Source: Pyxicephalus adspersus (taxonomy: Eukaryota; Chordata; Amphibia; Anura; Pyxicephalidae). Taken from it: a stretch of 64,000 nt of DNA. Every line of letters begins with the position of its first letter. Position 1 is the first letter of the stretch. Shown here in pieces: positions 24,750-36,683 of the stretch. The notes under the pieces were generated by a model. The model saw only the letters and a list, made by a program, of their open reading frames with translations, made no database searches and was not told the origin of the DNA. The translations under genes were made by a program, and so were the position numbers. The DNA is taken from positions 107,438,341-107,502,340 of the forward strand of contig NC_092859.1 of assembly GCF_032062135.1 (NCBI RefSeq). The letters are read 5' to 3'.

Positions 24750-25834
24750 ATACTTTACACTCTACATCTTTTACCTGGAGTTCTGCTTCTAGTTGACAGT
24801 ACAAAATGGTGGTGACCAATGAATTTGTAAGAACCAAAAAATTACAATAGTAGGCTCCCATTAGGCGTAAATGTAAGGCAGGTAGAAAGCAAGAAAGGTT
24901 GGAATTTGTGGGGGAAAAAAGTCCTAAGCTTCAACTCAACAAAGAAACCCACTGTTCAAAAATGCCAAATTGAAATGAAAAGTAAATTAATTGTTGTATG
25001 TTAACACTTCTGGGAGTTTCTGGGGTTGATTTGTAAGGGTGTTGTGCTCTTGTGCCAGAGAGTGCAAGGAGTTTGAAGTATCACTAAGTATGTGCACAGA
25101 GTAAAGTGTGGCATTTTGTTTTAATATAAAAATCTGATTTTAGCCTTTAGTGCAAAGAATACCTATCCTGTTTAAAGCTTATGTATGTATTGATATATAG
25201 AAAGGGGTGGGTCTTTTCATCAACCTACAAAAATCTATTTTTTGAGTTGCTTTGAACATTGTACTCTCCATGCATCACTGTTATATTTTAAATGAAAATT
25301 TGTTTGGATTTGTAAACCATAGATATGATTGTTGTTCATCTTGTATCTTATTGGCTTCTTTTAATAACGCTTAGCATGTTGGTGTGTGTTGAGAGCAAGT
25401 CTATGTTTTTGAGCTTGTTTTTAGCTAATTGGATTTGTTAGCAGGCAGCTTGTGTTTGTTTGATAGAATTGATTTCCAGTGACCTTGAAATGGACGTGCT
25501 TGAAAGCTCTGGACTTTTCCCGATTGCTTTGTAGAATTTTAACCACTTCATGGCATCAGGCTGTGTACTATGCACTATGCAATATGGACTTTTACAGTTT
25601 AGCATTGAGTCCATTTTGGGGTGGGTTGAGCAAGCAATTACTTTTAAGCTGTTGTGTGTCAATAATTGTTTAGGTGTTTTTGTAATGGTTTAAAGTCCAA
25701 TAATAGAGGGAATGAAATTTATTCTGGCATCCTGATCAATTTTACAAGGCACAAAAAACAATTCATATTCCCCAGTTCATTTTTGATCATGGCTATATTA
25801 GTTGCTTGCTGTATCTGGCATACATCTAATAGTA
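24750..25834. other. non-coding, nothing recognised
   Basis: Only short open frames, on both strands, without recognisable domains. Confidence 0.5.
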
Positions 25835-25836
25835 TA

Positions 25837-26984
25837 CAGTGAGTTAAAGAAGTATTTGATCCCCTGCAGATTTTGTTTGTTTGGCCTCTAACAAAGAAAT
25901 TACCAGTCTATAATTGTAATGGTAGGTTTATTGTAGCTGTGAGAGACAGAATAACAACAAAAGAATCCTCAAAAACCCAGTGCTGAGCATTGTAATCAGT
26001 GAAATAAGTATTTGGTCCCCTATCAACCAGTAGGATTTCAGGCTCCCAGGTGTCTAAGGAGCTGAGATTAGGAGCACCCTCAGAACCCATAGAAGCAATC
26101 AATCAGATTCCTAGCCACCATAGCCAAGACCAAAGAGCTGTCTATACATGTCAGGGACAAGATTGTATACCTCCATGGGCTCCATGCAAGATCTCCCCTC
26201 GTGGAATTGCAATGATCATGAGAATGGTGACAAAGCAGCCCAGAACTACAGGGGGGAACAATGATCTCAGGGCAGCTGGGACCATAGTCAACAAGAAAAC
26301 AATTGGTAACACACTGCACCGTGAAGGCCTGAAATCTTGCAGAGCCGGCAAGGTCCCCCTGCTCAAGACAGCACATGTACAGACCCGTCTGCAGTTTGCC
26401 AATGAACATCTGAATATCAAAAAAGTGTTGTGGTCAGATGAGACCAAAATTTAGCTCTTTGGCTCAACTCGCCATGTTTGGAGGAGGAGGAATGCTGCCT
26501 ATGACCCCAAGAACACCATCCCCACCGTCAAACATGGTGGACACATTATGGTTTGGAGGTGTTTTTCTGCTAAGGGGAAAGGGACAACTTCACCGCATCG
26601 AAGAGACAATGGACGGGCCATATACCGTCAAATCTTGGTTGAGTACCTCCTTCCCATTGAAGATGGGTCTTGGGTGGGTATTCCAGCATGACAATGACCC
26701 AAAACACACGGCCAAGGCAACAAAGGAGTGGCTCAAGAAAAAGCAGATGAAGGTCCTGGAGTGGCCTAGCCAGTCTCCAGCTTGGTTGATAGGGGATCAA
26801 ATACTTATTTCACCCATTACAATGCACACCAAGCTCTGTCTTTTGAGCACTGGGTATTTAAGTGTTTTTTTGTTGTTCTGTCTCTTACAATAAACCTACC
26901 ATTACAATTATAGACTGGTCATTTCTTTGTCAGAGGGCAAACCTACAAAATCAGCAGGGGATCAAATACTTTTTCCCCTAACTG
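25837..26984 (+). mobile_element. Tc1-like DNA transposon with IR-DR ends, defective
   Basis: The element begins CAGTGAGTTAAAGAAGTATT and ends in the inverted TTTTTCCCCTAACTG, flanked by TA on both sides (25835-25836 and 26985-26986), the Tc1/mariner target site. Each end has an inverted repeat of roughly 190-200 bp with two copies of a transposase-binding direct repeat, AAGTATTTGATCCCC. The outer copies start near 25850 and 26972; the inner copies are AAGTATTTGGTCCCCTATCA at about 26006 and the matching inverted copy at about 26784-26806. That is the IR-DR layout seen in Sleeping Beauty-type elements. At 1148 bp it is shorter than the usual 1.3-1.6 kb because the end of the transposase gene is missing. 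Confidence 0.92.
26140..26785 (+). pseudogene. Tc1 transposase, inactivated
   Basis: The Tc1 transposase cut and pasted the element at TA sites using a DDE/DDD catalytic triad in its C-terminal half. Visible in order: [20 protein letters not shown] near 26230-26290 (helix-turn-helix region), QFANEHL, then VLWSDETKI near 26428-26453, which holds the first catalytic Asp. A TAG stop follows immediately where the family has Glu. Reading continues in the same frame as [20 protein letters not shown] and [15 protein letters not shown], then shifts frame near 26580 to [12 protein letters not shown]. It shifts again and returns as [20 protein letters not shown], which holds the second Asp. The expected 'SPDLNPIE..W' block with the third acidic residue is gone: SQSPAW runs directly into the right inverted repeat. 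The protein cannot be active. Confidence 0.9.
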
Positions 26985-26989
26985 TATGT

Positions 26990-29380
26990 CTACTATTTAG
27001 CTATCAAGCCATATGCAGAGCAGGAGATCCCTTGTAAGTTTAGGACGGTTTTCCCCCTGTGGGCTGCTGTGAATGGAAACACATAAGGCTAATATCTAAT
27101 CAACCAGATACGTTTTGCTACTTCTGGTTTTGTAAAAAAAAAAAAAAAACAAAAAACTTTTTTATATTAAATATATAGCTGACATTTTTAACAATTATTT
27201 GCTTAGGACCCTTCTTTAATACCTAATATTCAGCATATTTTTATATTCTTCTGGAAAGAATAAGAATGCACTGTGTAGAGATTATTTTTCAAGTTTACAA
27301 TTTATGTAATAAACTCTTAAGTGCAAAATCTTAGGGAAATAAGATATTTGTGACTGGTGACATTTAGCCTCTCGGATTTATGACTTAGAATCATCTCTTG
27401 AGTTCTCATCAATTTAGTCTGAGCAATCTGTTTTTTTGTGTGAGTAGGGCCTTGTAATGTGTGCCTTGGGACTGATCACACATCCATTTTCCTCCATACA
27501 GGGCTGTGGACACACAATGACATGTTCTGAGACTTCCATGTAATGGGGAGAGGAAAAAGTAGAGGCTTAAAGGTCAGCCTGATTTCCCTGCCTGCTTTAC
27601 ATGACCTATCAAAATGGTGTATTCACATCCACTTAATGCGACAATCCCTTTTCCAGAAGAAGTTGAAGTTTGAGATGCTTCCTATCTGCCCGATCTGTAA
27701 TCTGAATTCTGTATCGGTTTAATTCTATATCTCTATTAATCAAGTGGTCCTATGGGGATGTATATTGCAGAAGTATTTTAAATGTTTCTTATCCAAAACT
27801 TAAAAATAAAAATCTGAGCTTTACTTGGTTTAATTTAAATAAATTGTGTAGTAATGATTTGATGCCAGTGATTGTGTGTTCTAAGCTGCATAGGAAAGCC
27901 TTTTTTTTTTATTATTCATAGCAAAGAGGTACTTTTTTTTTACTCAATATAATAGTCATTTTAAAAAAGTGAAGTGAGGATTTTGAATATAGTTTTTCTG
28001 TAACATTGAAAAGGTCTTCCCTGCTGTTTTTATCTGCAGTGTGAATGATTAGCAATTACAATTCTGTTGCTGTATTTTTTTTCTTTTCTACCTATAACAT
28101 GCTGCAAGTACAGATAAATACATGATGGAAAAGTGTTCTACCTTTCTCTTTGACATAAAACACATCCCTGAGATCCGAAGCATGTGGTGTCGGTTGAGCC
28201 TACTTACTTTGTGCACAGCAGAAGGGATGACAGGAGTGCAACATGCCAGAAGAGATAGCAAGATTGCAGCATGTTCAGCGTGGTGCTGTGCAGAAGGTCT
28301 GCAGGGGTACACACATCAACATAGGGCAGAGGTAGGGTAACAGTGCTTCAGAAAGAGCAACAATGTGCAGCATAGGTGGGAAGCAGGCTGACCTTCTAAT
28401 AAGTAATCCTATTTAGCAAGTGCACTAAAAAAAAATATCTTTATATCAACAGAAGAAAAGCAAGTAATACCAAAATGTTTATTTAGGCACTCCTGTGTAT
28501 ATTGATATAGACCGTGAGGGTGTGCTTTATCAACAAAACTTCATTTTAGTTATCCGCATATCCAGTATGTAGATATCCACATATCCAGTATGAGTAAATG
28601 TAGGCATAGTTTTGGTGTCTTTCCAACAATTTGCAATAGGGTAATCCAAAGAAAACCTTGTACAGAAGTCAGATCACAATCCTTTGTTAACATTTCAAGT
28701 GACAGATTAACAAACGACTGCTCTTCTGTGGACAAGGGAGGTGGGAGGATGTGTAAGTGGCATTTGATCACTCTAAATCGGTCAAATTGGAACCGTCATG
28801 GGACTATTTTACAGATGTTAGATTTTTGCCCAAGATGAGCATGAGTGTTCGGCTGGGATGACAATCATCTGACCGTGTACTTAACTTAAAATTGTTAAAT
28901 CAAGGTAACTGCTGCTCAGATGACCCCAGATCAGTCAATGGCATGACTCCCCTTTAAACTTTGAAAAAGAATGTAATGGCTTTAGCTGGAAGACTGCTAA
29001 TCCTACACAATAGACAGGTGTTGGAGATGTCTACTAGGTGCATACTATGCTCATTTTATTCTACCACCATGCCTGTGTAAAACACAAACAAAACACAAAA
29101 TAATGCTCAAAGGTCTGTGCTCACATCTTTTTAAAACACAATTTACAAATATCCATAAGAGAAGCTGGGGGTAGTTAGTTGGGCGGGGGGGAGCAATAGA
29201 CGGAGTGAAATGGACTAAATGGGCATGTGCAGGGGCCTTTATGACTCCAGTGCCATAGTGGAAGAAAGAGTAATGTGTGTATGTTATGTGTATGTTATGT
29301 GCCCCATGTCGAGCAGGCACACTTGTTTATATTATTCCAGCGCGCCTGTTTAAAAGGCCTTCTGATTGTTTTGGTTGTCT
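26990..29380. other. non-coding, nothing recognised
   Basis: AT-rich with poly-A and poly-T runs. A 13-bp direct duplication (CATATCCAGTATG, near 28557 and 28580) is present. Open frames are short and unrelated to known proteins. Confidence 0.5.
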
Positions 29381-29384
29381 GTGA

Positions 29385-29427
29385 TTGCTATTATTATTGA
29401 ATAGGATTTATATAGCGCCAACATGTC
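29385..29427 (-). mobile_element. short orphan LINE/SINE 3' tail
   Basis: On the minus strand, ACATGTTGGCGCTATATAAA followed by TCCTATTCAATAATAATAGC. It matches the last part of the L2/V-SINE tail seen elsewhere in the window. Only about 40 bp is recognisable. Confidence 0.6.
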
Positions 29428-29429
29428 TA

Positions 29430-32400
29430 TCCTACGATAGCTTTCTATATCTGTTTCCAGATTTAAATTACATGATGGTATTTACCTTCTCTTGCCCCTG
29501 AAATCCTTGTAAATATAAATTTTAGGCACCAAATGCCTCGGATTCTGGGACCACAATTTGCCCCCCTCTATTAATGATAAAACCTCAATCGAGGCCATGT
29601 GTTGTTCCTCATGTTGCTGGGTAGTGCTTGTTTCAAAGGCTCAGCTGTATATAGAGGAACGTGGAGTGCAATGAGTGACAGATATACGTGATCTGCTTTA
29701 CATCATACTGTGCCAAAAGGGCCAGATGTTGCCGCATAAGTCATCCTCCTCTGACTCGGCAATGCAGGATTTAGAGAAGGGATAATAAACTGCTTGTGTG
29801 ATTCATAGGGTAGCTATAGTAAAGTGCGCCAAAGGACGTGGAATGGTCATTGCAATAAAATGTGAGAATCGTTTGTGACACACCAGTTTAGATGTCATTG
29901 TACAAGGCAGGAAACTGGCCAGCCTTTGTGTTCCCTTTTTGCTTTTCCTAGAAGCAATTATCCTTGTATCTTATTCAGACAAGGGTTGTAGGTAAGCGAG
30001 CATTTCTTGCCTAAGACAACATAGGTGAAATACATACATGTATGTTATTTATTAATATATAATAATATAAATATATATTACCACTACTTTTTTTAAAGTA
30101 AAAGAAATAATACAAAAAAATTACATTTTGGATTTTTTTTTTCAAGCTAGCTCCTGTATTGGTGGTGTTGGGCCTCTTTTTAATTTCATGTTTGGCTTTC
30201 TTTTTCCTCTTAGCCAGGAAGTGTGCACTTCTTTCCCTTTCCCCTTGGAATACATACAATGTGCAAAGCACTGGAGGACTGACTTCCTGACCATAGACGC
30301 ATAGTTGGCAAGCATTAGGTTTTAATTTACCCAGAAAACATGGGAGATACCTAGTTTAGAGGGTCCTTTACCAGGTGTCTTGACAGTTGGAGCCAATCCT
30401 TTAGATTCTCTGGGATATGGTTTGCATCTACTCTCTGTCCTGGGGAGGAGATGAGGTCGAAGGTTAGTCAGAAGAGAATATATCTTTGAAAAGGTGACGA
30501 GGGGAGCAGTGGCATGGGGTAGGCAGGGAGAGGCGGTGGATGCAATGGCAGATTTTGCAGGCTGGCAGATGCAGTAAGGGGGATATAGAGGGGTACTGGG
30601 TTCTTGGATGATTTTATTGAAATATAAGTGTTGGTAAATATATGGAAAATACAAATAGAATTGCCTGATGGTCAAATAGGAGTAAAGACCAGCATAAATG
30701 AGGCATTGCAAAGTGTCCTCTTGAAGGCACAACTGCAAAATATGGACATCTGTATTTGTACAAAGTAGAATTACTGAGCGTATTTTCATAATTTTCCTCA
30801 ACAACCTAACTAGCAAAGGTTTCTTTTCAATAATGTTTATTTTTTAAGCAGATACTTGAAACTGGACGTTAGGACAAAGTGCTGTGAAGTATTACAGTAA
30901 ATGCTATTTATTGCATATATAGTAATTTAGATACGGGAAACCTCAAAATGTAAGATGCATTATGGCTCCAAAGTGACAGCGTAATGCACAGTGTGAAAAT
31001 TATTCAATAATCTGCACTAATTTCCAAGCTAGACCTTTTTGTTTCTAAGTGGTACATCTAAAGCATGTTTTTTTTAGGAGCAATTAATTAATATTGTATG
31101 CATTTATAACTTGATATGACTGCTTTTAGGTTTGGCAAGACTAGATTATCACCTTTCCTTCCCAGATTTTATATCCTACCTGGGATCTGTGTTTCATTTT
31201 GATATCCTCCTCAGAGTCTTTCAGCAGAGCATATAGGCCTAATGCTGGGGGAAATGTCTTTGATGTTTTGTATTATGAGGCTTAATTAACCTTTCTTTGG
31301 CTTTACAGTGACTCACTCAGTGGATTTTAATGAGCAAAGCAGGTCTTTGTTACTTGGATATATGCTTATCCTGTGAGCTGAGTGCCTTTTAGGATTTAGG
31401 ATTTATTGGTTACTTTAAGAAGTTAGATTGAACCTATTTTTTATGATTATGCAATTTTTAGTACTTACAAACTCAATGAAATGTATGTTTATTAAATAGC
31501 AAGAAAAATTTGAGCTAGTGTTAATTGAGGTAATTTAGAGCAGCCAGAGTTTCTTTATTGTCTGACAAACTTCTTAAGCTGATGTTTTGTAAGGCTATGT
31601 TCATCACAACTGTCTATAGATTATGAAATAAGGGCATTTTATTTTGATACATTTGTCAGTCTGTAACTGCAGTCAAGCTTTACCTGCACTCAGCACATAA
31701 AAAAGCCTCTGGGTTTCTGCATGGCATGGCTTTTCTTGAAGTGACGCTTTCCATGCCCCGAAATTCTGCCCAGGGTCTCGGAGATGAACTTACTTTTGGT
31801 GTAGAGGAAGTCTCCGGGCCATAGTATTAACCCATTAGTGTTAATGGGAAGCCTCAGTGGGAATTGGGGCTCAACCCACCCTCAACCAATGTTCCACTCT
31901 GGATGTTCTGGGTCTTTAGGCTCGGGGTCTTTTTCTAGTCTTCTTCTTTAGGTGTTAGTCAGTCCTGGATAATCCAGAGAGTGTCATTTAGGGTAATATA
32001 CAGTAAATGAAGTGCACCACCTTTCTTAGAGATTAGACCTATAATGCCCTGTTTTTAGAACATCTCCATTCAGGTTGAGTCAGTTATGGGTGTCGGTTGA
32101 AGCCATGCTCTGTGCAGTAATTTGGGCTTGTTTGTTGTGTGGTTAGTTTAAAAAAAAATATGGCAAACTCATTCTTTGAGGAACAGTAAAAAAAAAAAAA
32201 TGTTTTCCAAGTTGTTTTATATTGTCTTTCTATTAAATATACTTATTAATAGTATCTGCTGTCCATTCCTGCTAATGATATTACTTTGTGCACACATAGC
32301 ATCTGTATGCCATCTCTTTGTTTTTGTAAGACTTCTTTCTAGTTCAGGGTGTTTTTTTTAATGACCTATTTGTCCTTACAAACAGGAAGTCATTATTGGA

Positions 32401-35400
32401 GACTTGAAGTTACTGTGAGAAAATCAGTTTGTAGTTTCCTCTGGCAAAAGTGCATTTAACTTTTATTTGCTAACTGGGAACTGATGCAAAGTCCATTTCT
32501 ATGAGATTATGTTCTGTCATTTTTAAATTCCATTCCAGAGGTGAAACCTTTGAATGGAATTCTGAAATTCAAAAGGAGTCCATATGACGTGCTGGCTTAG
32601 TGACTTGATAATGATTTTACCATGCAGCACAATATCCGTCAACATTAAAAAAAATCCACAGGATTGCATAACATATCTAAATTAAATTTGTATCTTGCAA
32701 TTAGAGATGCTGTTTTTGAATGTATATGTTGGATGCTTGCTAGCCAGAGACCCTGTTATGATTTCAGTAGAAATACGTAACTGCTGTATTTGCCTTTTCA
32801 TTTTATATACTGAAAGTTTATTTGGTGTATTGTCACTTTGCTAATGCTTTTAAATAACTTTTAATTATACATAATCTATTCCTTGGCTTGTCACATCAGT
32901 TTTAATTCTGATTTGAATAGTTGGCTGTATTACTTTTGGCAAGGGCAATGCCATTCTAAGCATTTTTCTACAGTCTGGTTAGCACAGAGGGAAAATGTCT
33001 CTGAATTAAGTCTTTTGATGGTTTTCGCCCAGTGGTAATGATTTGATATATAATTAGAGATTATAGAGGTTATAAAAAAAGTTAACACTGTTTCCGAATG
33101 CCTGAAAAGGAATATTTTTTTTGTGTAGTCATCATTTTTTTTCAATGTCAGTTGAGTGATCTCCAGTTTTTGGATTTTTTTATATTATGGGCAATAGATT
33201 GTGTGGCGGATTGATAAATGGTATCTTTTGACATTGGATATAGATGTTGTCGGCAGCATTGCTCAGTGACATCCCATCCAGCAAGCCTAGAAACTGACTG
33301 ATCAACTTGTAACTCTGCAAGTGCTCCGTAGGAATGCTCTGTATATCTTATTACAGCCTATTGCAAGGAAATGCTTTCACATTTTCTTTAAGGACGTCTT
33401 GTGAAGTCATATGTAATATTATAGGCTCTTCCTGTGATTTTGGCATACACACTCAACCAAAAAAGCTGATCCAGCTCTGCCCTTTTGCTTAGTGACACAT
33501 CACCATAGTAGTGATCTATTGCTGTTTGATAAATAGTTTTAAACATTTTATTTTATTTTTTTGTAAGAACAAAGCCAATTGGGTAAGAAGCTAAGGGGAA
33601 AGAATTTTCACATCATAAATTTAGAGTAGGAAACTGGGGGAAAAATTCTAAAATATATTTAAAAAAACGCATTCCACAAGTGCCCTAGTTTGGCAAAAAT
33701 AAGGATGGAATGCTTGGTTAAAAAAAAAAATATTAATAGCATCTAAATAAATGACAAATTTGAAATAATGACATTTTCTACAACCTTCTTGATAGGTCAG
33801 TAGTTGCACTGACCTGTGTGCTCCTGAGGCCAAATTGTGGCGAAAGATTTGTTTGGACTGTTGCTGGGATTCCCGGCGTTTTTCACTTGGTCATAGATTT
33901 CTTATTTCTTGCAGTGCTTTAGGATTTGCTCTATAAACTTGTTGACTGATCAGTGTTGTTGTCTACTTTTTATGTATTTCATTCATTTGTGTGGTTACGT
34001 TTACGATGTAGAAAGTAGGATGCTTTTGTGAGGTTTTGAACAGACTTGAAAATGTGTGGCAACAGTTTCCTTCCTTCACTTAGGACTTTGTAACATCCTT
34101 AGGTAAAAGCTTAATCTGTACCATTTCCTTTTTTGCTGTTGGTAAAATTATTCTGTTGATGGATTAAATGCACTACTTGGTAAATCACACTAATTTATCC
34201 ATAAATAATGTTGGTCTTCAGGCCACGTACACATGAGCTGCTTCTTACATGTGTTGAGTGATCATGGCAACCTGACTTCCGGGGTTGATTTAATTCATCA
34301 TTTATGTCTGCAGTGACAGCTGCTGTCAGTACTCATAGGTCTTGTCAGTGTAAGTCACAAATTCCTTTCTTTAGGGGTGTCCAGCATTTGGTCAGTTTAT
34401 ATTGACAGCTGTTGTCACTAAAGATAATGATGGGTTGATTCAAACTTCTGTTGGCTTCTGTGTTGATCCAACTATAGAACTTTACTAAATGTGTTGGTAA
34501 TTATGTGCATCACAGTTTTGTGTAGAATATTTAAAAATATAAATACAAGAACAATGAAAAGTAAATTATATCATCAGTACCTAATTGGCAAAAATGTAAT
34601 GTGTGCAAGTAAGTCCACTTTTTATAAATTTGTCCAATATTGTGCCAATGCAGACTAAGAAAAATGTTACAAAGCAATCAGGGCATTTTTTTTACATTTT
34701 GAAATAAGGAAATTGAAGGATTTGAGATACTTTGTTACAAATTCAACTTGAATAAAAGAAAAAAAAAACATGATTGTTAATTTTTGTCTTCAGTGATCAT
34801 TTTTTTAATTTATTTTTTTCATATTCTATTATGTATCCGTTTAAAAAATGATCAGCTGTTTACAGTATCATGATTGAACCATATTTCCCTGATTACAGCT
34901 CAAACTATGTATTTCCTGTATTGCAGCAAAGGGTTTTGTCAATAAATATCTAAAATATATTTATTTAATGAGAGCTTGTTTTTCCTGGGTATGCGCTTCA
35001 TCTTTTGTTTAGAGCATTTTCTCTTCCTGTTTCTATAATTACAAACATCTGGTTCTTGAATATGCTTGATTGAGTTTTATTCCTGCAGGCTTTGCAACAA
35101 ACTGTCATGTCTGTTATTTGGGTATAGAGTTACAATGTGTTTCCGAGCCTAATGTATTGGGAACTTGGACAATTTAGGATTCCCATCTCCAAAGTCATTA
35201 ATGATTATCTGATTCTTAGGAGAATGCTTTTTTAAAGGAAATATAAATGTGAATCTACTTTAAGAAAATTGTGAAGACAGACAATAAAAAATACCAGGTT
35301 CTAACTCTAAAATAAACCGTATGACCTTCCAGATTGAATTAATATTCTCCAAACTGAATATTATCAGTAAAACACTGCAGCTGTTCTAAAGTTGGAAAGT

Positions 35401-36499
35401 TTATTCAGTTTATCCTAAATCTGGTATAACCAGGGCTGTGGAGTCAGAGCAATTATTGTGTACCTGGAAGTGGAGTCAGAAAAACGTACTAACTCGACAA
35501 CCCTCCCGGGTATAACACATGGCCACCAGATCCAGCAGACCTTTCACAGTATTTTTGTCACATGAACAACCTGCCACATTGTGAAATGCAGAGAATGAAT
35601 TCTGGAACACCATCATTGGCTCCCTGTACATTTGAATTTGGGGCCATTCCTAAATAAAGATTCATGGTGCATATTTAGGTTTTAATGGACAGGGCAACCA
35701 GCTGTACAATACGAATGCCAAGCCAAGTAAATATACATGTTTATTGTTTCTGAATTCCTATGTATTTTTTATTTTTATGTGCAAGAACTAATTTTATATT
35801 ATTATTGGTTGTCCCAGCTACTTTGTGAACTATTAGGAGCAGGAGGTGTTTGTAGTATTGTTCAGGAGAGTAATCACAAAATATAGTGGGCAAATTTGCA
35901 AATCATTGGCAGTTCAGTTTAGTATTTTACCTGTGTGTGTAGCTCTTTGTAACTTTTTCTTAAAAGTTTTGCAATGCAATGTGCTCTTAGTAAGTTAAAA
36001 CCAGCAAACAGGACAGATAATTTATTTAAGAACACAGAAAACCTAACAGGTTGTATATTTTGTTATATAATCACATGGGATAATGTATTTTTCTTCATTC
36101 ACAATCTAACATGTATTAGCACTGCAGCACACAATGCAACAATTGATATTTGTTCTAACTGCTGCTCTATTTCCTAATACTGTAAAACCTCACTGGATGC
36201 TTTGGACCATCTCATGAGTATTGTGATTCTGAATATCGAGGGAGGAGACATTAGACCAGAATTTTTACCTTTTGGCTATTTTGTAATAGACAGGAACATT
36301 AAACAAATGTATTGTACTGCTAGTGTTTGCCTTTTTTTTAACTTTATATTTAAGATATACTTTTAATCTTTTGGTATATCCAGTTGTACAAAACTTACTC
36401 AGCAAACATACTGTTTTAGGAAGTGAGCTTAAGCTTCCGAAAGCCATTTATCAGGTGTTTATAATGTTACTTTAATGAGAATTATTTTCTTTCCCACAG
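29430..36499. other. non-coding, intronic or upstream of FAM107B
   Basis: Long AT-rich stretch. The 164-codon minus-strand open frame at 30322-30816 has no domain, no repeats and no splice support, and I reject it as a gene. A degenerate inverted repeat lies at about 34285-34420. Around 35430-35510 a GGCTGTGGAGTCAGAG-like block is followed by GTGGAGTCAG, possibly an old repeat fragment. Otherwise nothing is recognised. Confidence 0.5.
34283..34430. repeat. degenerate inverted repeat, possible MITE
   Basis: CATCATTTATGTCTGCAGTG then ACAGCTGCTGTCA on the left resembles the reverse complement of TGACAGCTGTTGTCACTAAA then GATAATGATG on the right, with small gaps. The ends are not defined. Confidence 0.4.
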
Positions 36500-36555
36500 C
36501 TAATTCTCCCTCTGATTCTGTGTTTGGGGAAACCTTTTCGATTGTGAGCAGCATC
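36500..36555 (+). other. FAM107B: in-frame N-terminal extension of FAM107B exon, possible long isoform
   Basis: Between the acceptor (TTTCTTTCCCACAG, AG at 36498-36499) and the ATG at 36556 the frame stays open and would read [18 protein letters not shown] before the Met. The exon therefore supports two uses: 5' UTR of the short protein, or coding sequence of a longer isoform joined in frame to an upstream exon not identified here. The acceptor splits a codon after its first base. Confidence 0.5.
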
Positions 36556-36683
36556 ATGGCTGAACCAGACTATATCGAGTCCGACAATCCAGAACTAATA
36601 AAGCCCCACAAGCTGGTCAATCCAGTGAAAACCTCCAGAAACCATCAAGATCTTCATCGAGAATTATTAATGAACCAAAAAAG
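36556..36683 (+). CDS. FAM107B: FAM107B coding exon 1
   Basis: Coding part of the first recognised exon, from the ATG to the donor AAAAG|GTGAGA. It encodes MAEPDYIE through LLMNQK plus two bases of the next Arg codon, completed by A at 37936. It carries the conserved [17 protein letters not shown] block. Confidence 0.95.

Noticed and set aside
26080..26447. Two long minus-strand open frames in the Tc1 element
   Set aside because: They are antisense shadows of the transposase coding strand, which carries all the recognisable motifs.
30322..30816. 164-codon minus-strand open frame
   Set aside because: It has no domain, no compositional or repeat structure and no splice context, and its Pro/Thr/Tyr-rich mixture looks like translated non-coding DNA. 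One such frame is expected by chance in 64 kb.
35430..35510. GGCTGTGGAGTCAGAG-type block resembling a dispersed repeat
   Set aside because: Too short and diverged to assign; noted only within the intronic stretch.
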